A stretch of 64,000 bases of DNA from Bacillus amyloliquefaciens DSM 7 = ATCC 23350 (lineage in GTDB: Bacteria > Bacillota > Bacilli > Bacillales > Bacillaceae), in contig NC_014551.1 in the NCBI RefSeq assembly GCF_000196735.1, forward strand, positions 3,157,001 through 3,221,000. Direction: 5' to 3'. Numbering within the stretch: the stretch's first letter is position 1; every line of letters begins with the position of its first letter. Positions 35,682-43,984 of the stretch are shown piece after piece. The translations under genes and the position numbers were made by a program. The notes under the pieces were generated by a model. It saw nothing but the letters and a program-made list of their open reading frames with translations. It was not told the DNA's origin and made no database searches.

Positions 35682-37472
35682 TCATTCAGTCAGCTCTAAA
35701 AACTCCTGCACATCCCGGACCGCAAGGCGTATCGCATCTTCCCAAAACGCCCGTTCCGTCAGATCCGCTCCAAGGTGCTTCATCGCCAAATCCTCAACGG
35801 TCATCGAAGCCGTGTCACATAAAAGCGCGATATATTTTTCTTCAAAGTCCGTTTTCTCCCGTAAAGCTCTTGCGTATATTCCAAGGGAAAATAAATAACC
35901 GAACGTATACGGAAAGTTGTAGAACGGCACTCCCGTAATATGAAAATGAAGCTTTGACGCCCAGAAATGAGGGTGATATTCCCCTAATGAATCGCAAAAT
36001 GCTTCTTTCTGCGCCGCTTCCATCAGTTCATTCAGTTTCTCAGCCGGAACGACGCCCTGTTTCCGCTCTTCATAAAACCGCGTTTCAAATAAAAATCTCG
36101 CATGGATGTCCATTAACATATCTATGCTTTTTTGAATTTTATCTTCAAGCAAGAACAGCTTTTCATCCTTTGTCTCCGCTTGTTTCAAAGCGGCGTCGGC
36201 AACGATCATTTCCGCAAAAGTCGAAGCTGTTTCAGCGACATTCATGGCGTAGGCTCTGTTCAGCTGCCGCACTTGGAGCATGGCCTCCTGGTGAAACGCG
36301 TGCCCGAGCTCATGCGCGAGCGTCGATACGTTTGAAGCGCTTCCTGAAAACGTCATGAAAATCCGGGATTCTCCGCTGTCGGGAAAGCTGGTGCAGAAAC
36401 CGCCGACCCGTTTGCCGCTCCGGTCTTCCGCTTCAATCCACCGATCGCGGAACGCTTTTTCCGTAAATGCGGACAGCTTTTTGCCAAACGTCGAAAATTG
36501 GCTGACGATCAGATTGGCCGCTTCATCATATGTGTATTCTTTCGGTGCCTCACTGATCGGCGCATTCACATCATACCAATTCAGCCGCTCAAGCCCTAAA
36601 AGAGACGCCTTTCGATTCAGATATTCGGCAAAAGGCTTTTTATGATCAGTAATCACCTGCCACATGACATCTAGCGTTTCTTTTTTCATCCGGTTGATCG
36701 CAAGCGGCTCTTTCAAGGCGCTTTCCCAGCCCCGCGCTTTATAGATTTCCGTTCGAAAGCCGGCCAGATGATTGAGCGTACTGCCGAACAGCTCCTCTTC
36801 TCCCTTCCACGCTTCGCTAAGCTCCTTAAACACTTGCCGCCTGATGCCGCGGTCCGGGTGCGCCATCATATTTTCCGCTTGGCCGACCGACAGCTCTTTA
36901 TCCTCGAACGGAATCTTCATTCTGCCGACCGCCGCATTGTACAGGTCGCCCCATGCGTGATAGCCGTCAACCGCCAGACCTTCAATCAGTCTTTCTTCTG
37001 AAGCGCTGAGCTTCTCCCGTATCCGGTCTCTTCTTTCATTTAAAACGTATGTGAGTTCCTGAAGTTCCGGTTTTTGCAGCAGCTCCTCCCAAACCCGCTC
37101 GTCAATCCGGGCAAGTGTATCATCAAGCGTGACAAGAGCGGATTTAAAATCACTGCTCAGCTGATTGATCCGCGCCCTCCACTCATTCGCTTTCTGATCA
37201 TCAGTGTTCTGAGCCTGAAGACAGCTGACGAAAGCTCCCGCCTGCCTGATCATGATCGCTGACCGTTCAAACCTATCAATCAGATTGACCAGCTCCCCAC
37301 CTTCATCAGCATGCGACGGAACTGTAAACGCCTCTGCCGCTTTTTGAAAAGCGCTGAGCTGCTTTTTAAGCTCCTGTATGTATTGCTGAAAATCTTCCGA
37401 CCTGCTCCCGCCCGCAAAAATGGAGTTTAAATCCCACGTTTCCTTCAATCCCTCTAATGCCATCTTTTTCAT
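35682..37472 (-). CDS. yusX: YusX, M3B oligoendopeptidase F-like metallopeptidase
   Basis: A 596-residue zinc peptidase of the PepF/M3B group. The metal site is LAHELGHAFHQEAM (HEXGH, about residue 383), with the downstream MNVAETASTFAEMIVADAA supplying the third ligand Glu. It is cytosolic and degrades oligopeptides. The start is uncertain: the ATG at 37472 is two bases from AAGGGG and the in-frame ATG at 37463 is eleven from it. It is transcribed away from yusZ. Confidence 0.93.
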   Translation of the reverse strand: MKKMALEGLKETWDLNSIFAGGSRSEDFQQYIQELKKQLSAFQKAAEAFTVPSHADEGGELVNLIDRFERSAIMIRQAGAFVSCLQAQNTDDQKANEWRARINQLSSDFKSALVTLDDTLARIDERVWEELLQKPELQELTYVLNERRDRIREKLSASEERLIEGLAVDGYHAWGDLYNAAVGRMKIPFEDKELSVGQAENMMAHPDRGIRRQVFKELSEAWKGEEELFGSTLNHLAGFRTEIYKARGWESALKEPLAINRMKKETLDVMWQVITDHKKPFAEYLNRKASLLGLERLNWYDVNAPISEAPKEYTYDEAANLIVSQFSTFGKKLSAFTEKAFRDRWIEAEDRSGKRVGGFCTSFPDSGESRIFMTFSGSASNVSTLAHELGHAFHQEAMLQVRQLNRAYAMNVAETASTFAEMIVADAALKQAETKDEKLFLLEDKIQKSIDMLMDIHARFLFETRFYEERKQGVVPAEKLNELMEAAQKEAFCDSLGEYHPHFWASKLHFHITGVPFYNFPYTFGYLFSLGIYARALREKTDFEEKYIALLCDTASMTVEDLAMKHLGADLTERAFWEDAIRLAVRDVQEFLELTE

Positions 37473-37593
37473 TACCCCTTTCTAACGAAGCTGATTCCAT
37501 TATAAAACAATTCTGACATATTTCCGAACGATTTCTCCTTCTATCCGCAAGATGTTGTACACTAAAGATAGCACAAACGAGGGGGATGATGAG

Positions 37594-38436
37594 ATGAACA
37601 GAAAAATTGCCGTTGTAACCGGCGCGACGAGCGGATTCGGGCTGCTGACAGCGCTGAAGCTTGCCCGGTCTTATCACGTCATTGCAACAGCCAGACAGCC
37701 GGAGAAAGCTGATGCACTGAAAGAAGCCGCCGCTCAAGCGGGTGCATCCGCCCATATTACGATCGTTGCTTTAGATGTGACGGATGAGCAATCAGTGTCT
37801 GACTTCGGTAAAACCGTCAGCGGTTTCGGGCCGGTTGACCTGCTCGTGAACAACGCCGGCACTGCGTACGGGGGATTTATTGAAGATGTGCCGATGGAAC
37901 ATTACAGACAGCAGTTTGAAACGAATGTATTCGGCCTGATTCATGTCACAAAAACCGTCCTCCCTTCTATCAGAAAAAACGGCGGGGCGAAAATCATCAA
38001 TATCAGCAGCATCAGCGGACTGACCGGCTTTCCGGCGCTTTCTCCGTACGCCTCTTCCAAATTCGCGATTGAAGGGTTTACAGAGTGTCTGCGGCTTGAG
38101 CTCCTGCCTTTAGGGATTGATGCCGCTTTAATAGAACCCGGATCCTATAAAACTTCGATTTGGGAGACGTCTCTCTCCAATCAAATTACGGCACCCGGTC
38201 AAGACTCGCCCTATTACCGATTTTTTCAGCCCATTGAAGCTAACGTCAAAGCGAATGCATCAAAAAGCGGCGATCCCGATGAGGTGGCAGAGCTGATTTA
38301 TCAATTGGCACAAAAAAAGCGCCTGAAGAAACTGCGGTATCCGATCGGCAGGGGCATTAAGCTGACATTGGCTTTCCGTTCACTCTTCCCGTGGTCTGCC
38401 TGGGAATCTGTTATAAAGAAAAAGCTGTTTACTTAA
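37594..38436 (+). CDS. yusZ: YusZ, short-chain dehydrogenase/reductase
   Basis: A 280-residue classical SDR. The coenzyme motif is VTGATSGFGLLTALKL (residues about 8-23), the NNAG motif is VNNAGTAYGG (about 86) and the catalytic Tyr-x3-Lys is SPYASSKFAIEGF (about 154-158). The C-terminal hydrophobic stretch ending in FPWSAWESVIKKKLF suggests a lipid or membrane-associated substrate, which is unknown. ATG 37594 follows GAGGGGG; the longer frame to 37552 lacks support. Confidence 0.92.
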   Translation: MNRKIAVVTGATSGFGLLTALKLARSYHVIATARQPEKADALKEAAAQAGASAHITIVALDVTDEQSVSDFGKTVSGFGPVDLLVNNAGTAYGGFIEDVPMEHYRQQFETNVFGLIHVTKTVLPSIRKNGGAKIINISSISGLTGFPALSPYASSKFAIEGFTECLRLELLPLGIDAALIEPGSYKTSIWETSLSNQITAPGQDSPYYRFFQPIEANVKANASKSGDPDEVAELIYQLAQKKRLKKLRYPIGRGIKLTLAFRSLFPWSAWESVIKKKLFT

Positions 38437-38438
38437 AC

Positions 38439-38463
38439 CTAAATTATAATTATTATAATTTAG
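38439..38463. promoter_or_regulatory. PerR box of mrgA (25-bp perfect palindrome)
   Basis: The core TTATAATTATTATAA (38444-38458) is a perfect Per box. It extends to a 12-1-12 perfect palindrome, CTAAATTATAAT-T-ATTATAATTTAG, directly upstream of the mrgA -35. Peroxide releases PerR and induces mrgA. Confidence 0.95.
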
Positions 38464-38465
38464 TA

Positions 38466-38493
38466 TTGATTTTTAATTGATACGTGTTATAAT
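38466..38493 (+). promoter_or_regulatory. mrgA promoter
   Basis: TTGATT (38466-38471), 16-bp spacer, TATAAT (38488-38493), immediately after the Per box. Confidence 0.7.
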
Positions 38494-38525
38494 TAAATTA
38501 ACAAATCACAGGGAGGACGATGAAT

Positions 38526-38990
38526 ATGAATACACAAAACGCGAAAAAAACTGAAAATCTGGTTGAGAAATCAATGAACACACAATTATCAAACTGGTTT
38601 ATCCTTTACTCTAAATTGCACCGTTTTCATTGGTATGTAAAAGGCCCTCATTTCTTTACGCTGCATGAAAAGTTTGAAGAACTGTATAACGAAGCGGCAG
38701 AAACGGCTGATGCGATCGCCGAACGGCTTCTGGCCATCGGCGGACAGCCTGCAGCGACTTTACACAGCTACCTTGAACAGGCTTCCATTACAGATGAAGG
38801 CCAGGAAAAGACAGCTTCTGAAATGGTGGAATCACTGATTCAAGACTACAAACAAATCAGCCGCGAATCCAAATTTGTCATCGGCGTCGCTGAGGAACAA
38901 AATGACCCGTCAACTGCCGACCTGTTTGTCGGATTGGCTGAAGTAGCGGACAAGCACGTGTGGATGCTGTCAGCCTACTTGGGAGAATGA
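38526..38990 (+). CDS. mrgA: MrgA, Dps-family DNA-protecting mini-ferritin
   Basis: A 154-residue Dps homologue, a dodecameric ferroxidase that coats DNA and stores iron under peroxide stress. The conserved intersubunit iron site is visible in [44 protein letters not shown] (first Dps signature, about residues 36-80). GGGAGG is nine bases before ATG 38526 but only three before the in-frame ATG at 38520, so I choose the former. A PerR box and promoter lie upstream. Confidence 0.96.
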   Translation: MNTQNAKKTENLVEKSMNTQLSNWFILYSKLHRFHWYVKGPHFFTLHEKFEELYNEAAETADAIAERLLAIGGQPAATLHSYLEQASITDEGQEKTASEMVESLIQDYKQISRESKFVIGVAEEQNDPSTADLFVGLAEVADKHVWMLSAYLGE

Positions 38991-38992
38991 CG

Positions 38993-39030
38993 AAAAAAGC
39001 TGAACCTCCAATGAAGGTTCAGCTTTTTTT
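38993..39030. terminator. bidirectional terminator between mrgA and htrB
   Basis: AAAAAAGCTGAACCT and AAGGTTCAGCTTTTTTT form a 14-pair stem with A/T runs on both sides, serving the convergent genes. Confidence 0.95.
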
Positions 39031-39036
39031 ATGCGT

Positions 39037-40398
39037 TCAGCTTGCGCTTTCAGTTTGTTTCGTTAATGTGATGTTCAGCGTCTTTTTGCTGCCGCCTCTG
39101 AGAACTTGAACAGTCGTTTTATCGCCGATTTTCAGCTGGTTATATAGGATCTGTCTGATATCGGCGCTGCTCTCAATATCTTTGCCGTTCAATTTTACAA
39201 TGACGTCATTTGATTTGATGCCCGCTTTCGCAGCCGGTGAGCCTGACTGCACTTCTTTTACATAAACGCCCTTAGACAGCTGGTCGCCGAACAGTCCGAG
39301 CGTGTTTTCCTGATAGGTTTCCGGCACTTGCGACATATCAATCATCTGCACACCTAAAAACGGGCGCTCGACTTTTCCTTTTGCAAGAAGCTGGTCGACA
39401 ATCGGTTCTACATCGTTGCTCGGAATCGCGAAGCCGAGTGATTCCACGCCGTTTTCACTGACTTTCATGCTGTTGATGCCGATGACCTGGCCGCTGGAAT
39501 TGATTAACGGCCCGCCGCTGTTTCCGGGGTTAATCGCCGCATCCGTCTGAATCACGTTCATTTCCACCGTGCCTTGGGATGTATCGGCGTCTACCGTTCT
39601 GTTCAGCCCGCTGATGACGCCTTGTGTGACGGTGCCGGAAAACTGCTGGCCGAGCGGGTTGCCGATGGCAATCACTTTATCGGCAATGCGAAGCTGCGAA
39701 GAATCCCCGAAGCTGGCCGCTTTTTTGACATTGGACGAGCTGATTTCCAGTACGGCCAGGTCACTGATGGCATCCTTTCCGACAAGCTTTGCCGTTTCGG
39801 TTTTCCCGTTATAAAGAGTTACCGACAGTTTGTTTGCTCCTTCTACGACATGGTTGTTCGTGATGATGTACGCTTTTCCGCCGTCTTTTTTGAAGATGAC
39901 GCCGGACCCCGTGCCGCTCTCCGTTTCAGAGCTTGAACTGCCGTCAAATCCGAACTGGCTGCTTTGCGAAGCCTGATAGTTGGACACTCCGACAATCGCA
40001 GGCTCCAAATCTTCTACCATATCCGCTACGCTTGAAGTATTTTTTAATGGCGTTGACGTGAAATTCGATGACTGAACTTGTTTCGTATCAGAAACAGCTT
40101 CTGTCTTATGCTGCTCACTCGGCAGATTCGGCACAATGCCAAGCACGAGGCCGCCGCCGATGATACCGCCCAAAACCGGGCTCAGCCAAGCGGCTCTCCG
40201 TTTTTTTTCTTTTTTCACAGCAGCCGTTTTTTCAAATTCCGTGCCGGCAGCCGTCTCTTTTTCTGCTTCTTTCGAGACGGGGCCTTCGAGCAGCTCCGTC
40301 TCCTGATGGCTGATCTGCTGCTGGGCATTTCTGTTTTGCTCCGTATGTGAAAGATCTGACTGATCGCGGTTCATGCCGTCATCTCGCTGATCGTTCAT
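39037..40398 (-). CDS. htrB: HtrB, membrane-anchored HtrA-type serine protease
   Basis: A quality-control protease of about 453 residues on the outer face of the membrane. The N-terminal about 70 residues are cytoplasmic and Glu/Gln-rich, one transmembrane segment follows (WLSPVLGGIIGGGLVLGIVP), then the trypsin-like domain with its triad in ITNNHVVEG (His), DAISDLAVLE (Asp) and INPGNSGGPL (Ser), and a C-terminal PDZ domain (GVYVKEVQSGSPAAKAGI). The start may be ATG 40398 or GTG 40404, both behind AAAGGAG. It is divergent from cssRS, which controls it under secretion stress. Confidence 0.94.
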   Translation of the reverse strand: MNDQRDDGMNRDQSDLSHTEQNRNAQQQISHQETELLEGPVSKEAEKETAAGTEFEKTAAVKKEKKRRAAWLSPVLGGIIGGGLVLGIVPNLPSEQHKTEAVSDTKQVQSSNFTSTPLKNTSSVADMVEDLEPAIVGVSNYQASQSSQFGFDGSSSSETESGTGSGVIFKKDGGKAYIITNNHVVEGANKLSVTLYNGKTETAKLVGKDAISDLAVLEISSSNVKKAASFGDSSQLRIADKVIAIGNPLGQQFSGTVTQGVISGLNRTVDADTSQGTVEMNVIQTDAAINPGNSGGPLINSSGQVIGINSMKVSENGVESLGFAIPSNDVEPIVDQLLAKGKVERPFLGVQMIDMSQVPETYQENTLGLFGDQLSKGVYVKEVQSGSPAAKAGIKSNDVIVKLNGKDIESSADIRQILYNQLKIGDKTTVQVLRGGSKKTLNITLTKQTESAS

Positions 40399-40674
40399 AT
40401 TCACGCACACTCCTTTAGCATGTTTTCATTCTATTGATTACATATTCATCGCATGTACAAGTTCTATTGTCCCAATTATAAGGAGAAAAGCAAAGCTCCA
40501 AAACAAAATGTGTTTGAACATGTTATCTTCCCCGCTTTTTTTCTTCCTTTCTTCCCTTATACACATCATAAACAAACATTGTGGGATAAAAATGAAAAGA
40601 ATATGTGAAATTATGAAAATGCGGCTTGAGTATGTTAAAACTAGTATAATGACGTTGAAAGGATGTGAAATGCC
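40399..40674. promoter_or_regulatory. divergent htrB-cssRS control region
   Basis: A plus-strand TATAAT at 40645-40650, 25 bases before cssR, has no good -35, which fits an activator-dependent promoter. On the minus strand TATAAT is at 40480-40475. A/T-rich near-repeats (TGTGAAATTATGAAAATGCGG around 40600-40622) are candidate CssR sites but I cannot define a consensus. Confidence 0.45.
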
Positions 40675-41352
40675 TTGTCATACACCATTTATCTAGTTGA
40701 AGATGAGGATAACCTGAATGAACTGCTCACAAAATATTTAGAGAATGAAGGCTGGAACATTACATCTTTCACAAAAGGCGAAGAGGCCAGAAAACAGATG
40801 CAGCCGTCTCCCCACCTGTGGATTCTTGACATCATGCTTCCGGATACGGACGGCTATACATTGATAAAAGAAATAAAAGAAAAAGATCCCGATGTGCCGG
40901 TCATTTTTATTTCCGCGCGGGATGCCGATATTGACAGAGTTCTCGGGTTAGAGCTTGGAAGCAATGATTATATCGCCAAGCCTTTTTTGCCGAGAGAACT
41001 GATTATACGGGTGCAGAAACTTCTGGAGCTTGTGTATAAAGAACAGCCCGCCCCCAAAAAAAGCGGGATCACCGTTTCCTCCTACAATGTGATCGAAGAG
41101 GCCAGAGAGGTTTATGATGAAAACGGCAGCCTTGTCAATTTGACGTCTAAGGAATTTGATCTGCTGATTTTATTTCTTCATCACAAGGGACACCCCTTCT
41201 CCAGGGAAGATATTCTGCTGAAAATATGGGGCCATGATTATTTCGGCACTGACCGGGTGGTCGATGATCTTGTGCGGAGGCTGCGGAAAAAAATGCCCGG
41301 GTTAAAGGTTGAAACCATTTACGGATTCGGCTACAGGATGATGACGTCATGA
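40675..41352 (+). CDS. cssR: CssR, secretion-stress response regulator
   Basis: An OmpR-type response regulator, 225 residues. The receiver has the phosphoacceptor Asp52 (LWILDIMLPDTDGY) and the switch Lys in NDYIAKPFLPREL. The C-terminal winged helix ends in VVDDLVRRLRKKMPGLKVETIYGFGYRM. It activates htrA and htrB when misfolded secreted protein accumulates. The start is TTG, eleven bases after AAAGGA. Its stop overlaps the cssS ATG. Confidence 0.96.
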   Translation: MSYTIYLVEDEDNLNELLTKYLENEGWNITSFTKGEEARKQMQPSPHLWILDIMLPDTDGYTLIKEIKEKDPDVPVIFISARDADIDRVLGLELGSNDYIAKPFLPRELIIRVQKLLELVYKEQPAPKKSGITVSSYNVIEEAREVYDENGSLVNLTSKEFDLLILFLHHKGHPFSREDILLKIWGHDYFGTDRVVDDLVRRLRKKMPGLKVETIYGFGYRMMTS

Positions 41353-42704
41353 AAAATAAGCCGCTTGCTTTTCAAATATGGGTGGTCATCTCAGGCATCC
41401 TTTTAGCCATCTCGATTCTGCTTCTCGTGCTGTTCTCAAATACGCTCCGTAATTTTTTCACGGATGAAACGTACACGACCATTGAAAATGAACAGCATGT
41501 GCTGACGGAGTATCGGCTGCCCGGGTCGATCGAGCGGGGATATTACAGCGAAGATGCGACCGCTCCGACGACTTTCCGATCCGTTCAGCACGTTCTTTTG
41601 CCGGAACGGGAGGAGTCGGCCAGCGACAAGGACTTGAACTATTTTTCTTCTTCTTTTATCCATAAGGTGTACAAGCTCGCGGGCCGCCAGCACAGCGTCA
41701 CGAAACGATACAGCGCGGACATCAGCGGTGAAAAAGTGTTTTTCGTCATTAAAAAAGGCCTCACCATTAACGGTCAGAATGCCATGATGCTGTCATATGC
41801 GCTTGATTCTTATCGTGATGATCTGGCATACACCCTGTTCAAGCAGCTGCTCTTTATCATTGCCGGGGTGATTTTGTTAAGCTGGATTCCGGCGATTTGG
41901 CTTGCCAAATATCTTTCGCGCCCGCTCGTTTCCTTAGAAAAGCATGTCAAACGGATTTCGGAACAGGATTGGGATGATCCGGTCATCGTCGACAGAAAAG
42001 ACGAAATCGGAAAATTAGGCCACACCATTGAAGACATGCGGAGCAAACTGGTGCAAAAGGATGAAACGGAAAGAACGCTCCTGCAAAATATCTCTCATGA
42101 TTTAAAAACGCCTGTCATGGTAATAAGGGGCTATACTCAATCAATAAAGGACGGGATTTTTCCTAAGGGGGATCTGGAAAACACAATTGATGTAATTGAA
42201 GGCGAAGCAGAAAAGCTTGAGAAGAAAATTAAGGATCTATTATATTTAACGAAGCTTGATTACTTAATGAAGCAGCGGGTGCACCATGAGACATTTGACA
42301 TTGTGAAGGTCACGGAAGAAGTCATTGAACGGCTCAAATGGGCCCGGAAGGAATTAGCGTGGACCGTTGACACAGAAGATGTAATGATGATGCCCGGTGA
42401 TCCGGAACAATGGAGCAAGCTCCTTGAAAACATTCTTGAAAATCAAATCCGCTACGCAGAAACGGCGATTCACATTCGGATCAGCCAAAATCAGCAGCAG
42501 ATTGTCATGACGGTTAAAAATGACGGGCCTCCGATTGAGGATGAGATGCTATCCAGCTTGTACGAGCCTTTTAATAAAGGGAAGAAAGGCGAGTTCGGCA
42601 TAGGACTCAGCATCGTAAAACGGATTTTAACCCTGCATAAAGCATCAATTTCAATTGAAAATGACCAATCGGGTGTAATCTACCGGATTATCGTACCAAA
42701 GTAG
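41349..42704 (+). CDS. cssS: CssS, secretion-stress sensor kinase
   Basis: A 451-residue membrane histidine kinase. Helix 1 is about residues 9-29 and helix 2 about 163-185, enclosing an extracytoplasmic sensor domain of roughly 130 residues. A HAMP segment, the H-box LLQNISHDLKTPVMVIRGY (His about 248) and the N-box LENILENQIRYAE with the GIGLSIVKRIL G-box follow. Partner of CssR, translated with an ATGA overlap. Confidence 0.95.
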   Translation: MKNKPLAFQIWVVISGILLAISILLLVLFSNTLRNFFTDETYTTIENEQHVLTEYRLPGSIERGYYSEDATAPTTFRSVQHVLLPEREESASDKDLNYFSSSFIHKVYKLAGRQHSVTKRYSADISGEKVFFVIKKGLTINGQNAMMLSYALDSYRDDLAYTLFKQLLFIIAGVILLSWIPAIWLAKYLSRPLVSLEKHVKRISEQDWDDPVIVDRKDEIGKLGHTIEDMRSKLVQKDETERTLLQNISHDLKTPVMVIRGYTQSIKDGIFPKGDLENTIDVIEGEAEKLEKKIKDLLYLTKLDYLMKQRVHHETFDIVKVTEEVIERLKWARKELAWTVDTEDVMMMPGDPEQWSKLLENILENQIRYAETAIHIRISQNQQQIVMTVKNDGPPIEDEMLSSLYEPFNKGKKGEFGIGLSIVKRILTLHKASISIENDQSGVIYRIIVPK

Positions 42705-42731
42705 ACTGTAGTTTCATTGCAGTCTTTTTTT
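42703..42731 (+). terminator. terminator of cssRS
   Basis: AGACTG ... CAGTCT followed by TTTTTT begins within the cssS stop codon and runs into the end of the convergent small gene. Confidence 0.75.
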
Positions 42732-42894
42732 ATGTGAAGGAGTAGCCGTTAAAATCTCTGTAGTTTGTTTTCAGCGGTTTTTGGCATTGATGAACCCATT
42801 TCTTTTCACAAATTGTCTTTTTCGGATATTTCACCTTTTCGACTTTAATTCCTCTGTTTCGCAAGCGGCTGATCATTTCATCTAATTCTTTCAT
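42730..42894 (-). CDS. 54-residue basic protein of unknown function
   Basis: A short frame, MKELDEMISRLRNRGIKVEKV followed by KYPKKTICEKKWVHQCQKPL and KTNYRDFNGYSFT, rich in Lys/Arg with two cysteines seven residues apart. AAAGGGTGA lies eight bases before the ATG, and the frame is convergent with cssS, sharing its terminator region. I do not recognise it. The ribosome site and coherent composition argue that it is expressed. Confidence 0.6.
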   Translation of the reverse strand: MKELDEMISRLRNRGIKVEKVKYPKKTICEKKWVHQCQKPLKTNYRDFNGYSFT

Positions 42895-42921
42895 TTTCAG
42901 ATTCACCCTTTCGCCAGAACT

Positions 42922-42950
42922 TTGACCATTCGGTCAGCTCACTTTATAAT
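42922..42950 (+). promoter_or_regulatory. yuxN promoter overlapped by an operator
   Basis: TTGACC (42922-42927), 17-bp spacer, TATAAT (42945-42950). The inverted repeat TGACCATTCGGTCA (42923-42936) overlaps the -35. Confidence 0.75.
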
Positions 42951-43010
42951 ATAAATAAAACAAAACAAAAAAACAAGTTACAATCAGGTTAAATTTATGG
43001 AATATCAATA

Positions 43011-43024
43011 TGACCATTTAGTCA
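43011..43024. promoter_or_regulatory. second YuxN-type operator
   Basis: TGACCATTTAGTCA differs at two positions from the repeat at 42923-42936 and is extended by flanking TA/TA to TATGAC...GTCATA. It lies in the yuxN leader, 49 bases before the TTG start. Confidence 0.65.
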
Positions 43025-43072
43025 TACATGAGAAGCACAAGCCAGCCTCCTGGCTCCGAAAGGGTGGAACCA

Positions 43073-43948
43073 TTGAAGGAAAAAGAAAAGCTGATTATTG
43101 AAGCAGCGATCAAACTGTTTGCCCGGAAAGGGTACAAATCAACATCGGTTCAGGAAATTGCCGATGAATGCAAAATCTCAAAAGGCGCTTTTTACCTTTA
43201 CTTTCCTTCCAAAGAAGCACTGCTTTTATCTATGCTGAATTACTACTACGATAAAACGTTTACCCGAATCACGACGATCCAAACGGAGGGCGACAGCCCG
43301 AGAGCCGCTTACCAAAAACAGCTTGCGGTTTTTTACGAATCGATTCTCGCGCATCAGGATTTTATTACCGTGCAGATGAAAGACGGCTCACTGCCTTATA
43401 CCGAAGAAGTAGCGCAGTGCGGAAAGAGAATCCGCCGGTCGATCCTGCAGTTTCATATCGACAGTCTTCTTGCTATTTACGGAGAAAAAGCCGAACCATA
43501 CACAGCCGAACTTTGCTTTTTAATAGAAGGAATCAGTCAGATGTATCTTGAATATCTCATTCTGACCGGCCGGTCCGTACAGCCTGCGCTTCTTGCAAAT
43601 ACCGTGATTCACAGAATTGATGACATCGTAAACGGAATGGCGGACAGACATGATGAACCGTTTATTTCTCTTGATGAGGCAAGCTCGCTGTTTGGGCCCC
43701 TTCATAACGGGCAGCCCGATCCTTTAAGTCAATCGATCTTTGAGACCCTCCGCGCGCGCATCAGCACGATGGACAAGCCGCAAGCATCTGAATTCACCGA
43801 GAGCTTGGATATTCTGGAAGCGGAAATGAAGAAAAAGTCGCCGAAACCGGCAATCATCAAAGGAATGATTTTGAATTTGAAGGAATCTGACCTGCTGGCT
43901 GAAGATGCAGAACAGCTCAGATTTTTACTGAAACAGCAGTTTATTTAG
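43073..43948 (+). CDS. yuxN: YuxN, TetR-family regulator
   Basis: A TetR-type repressor of 291 residues. The N-terminal helix-turn-helix is KLIIEAAIKLFARKGYKSTSVQEIADECKISKGAFYLYFPSKEALLLSML (about residues 5-54); the rest is a long ligand-binding domain of unknown specificity. I start it at TTG 43073 (AAAGGGTGG five bases before), giving MKEKEKLI. The frame is open to 43028, but that stretch lacks a ribosome site. Two matching inverted repeats upstream suggest autoregulation. Confidence 0.9.
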   Translation: MKEKEKLIIEAAIKLFARKGYKSTSVQEIADECKISKGAFYLYFPSKEALLLSMLNYYYDKTFTRITTIQTEGDSPRAAYQKQLAVFYESILAHQDFITVQMKDGSLPYTEEVAQCGKRIRRSILQFHIDSLLAIYGEKAEPYTAELCFLIEGISQMYLEYLILTGRSVQPALLANTVIHRIDDIVNGMADRHDEPFISLDEASSLFGPLHNGQPDPLSQSIFETLRARISTMDKPQASEFTESLDILEAEMKKKSPKPAIIKGMILNLKESDLLAEDAEQLRFLLKQQFI

Positions 43949-43980
43949 AAGAACGGCCGCAGTGACTGCAGCCGTTCTTT
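43948..43980. terminator. bidirectional terminator between yuxN and citG
   Basis: AGAACGGC and GCCGTTCT enclose CGCAGTGACTGCA, itself partly paired, with T-runs in both directions. Confidence 0.88.
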
Positions 43981-43984
43981 CTGT

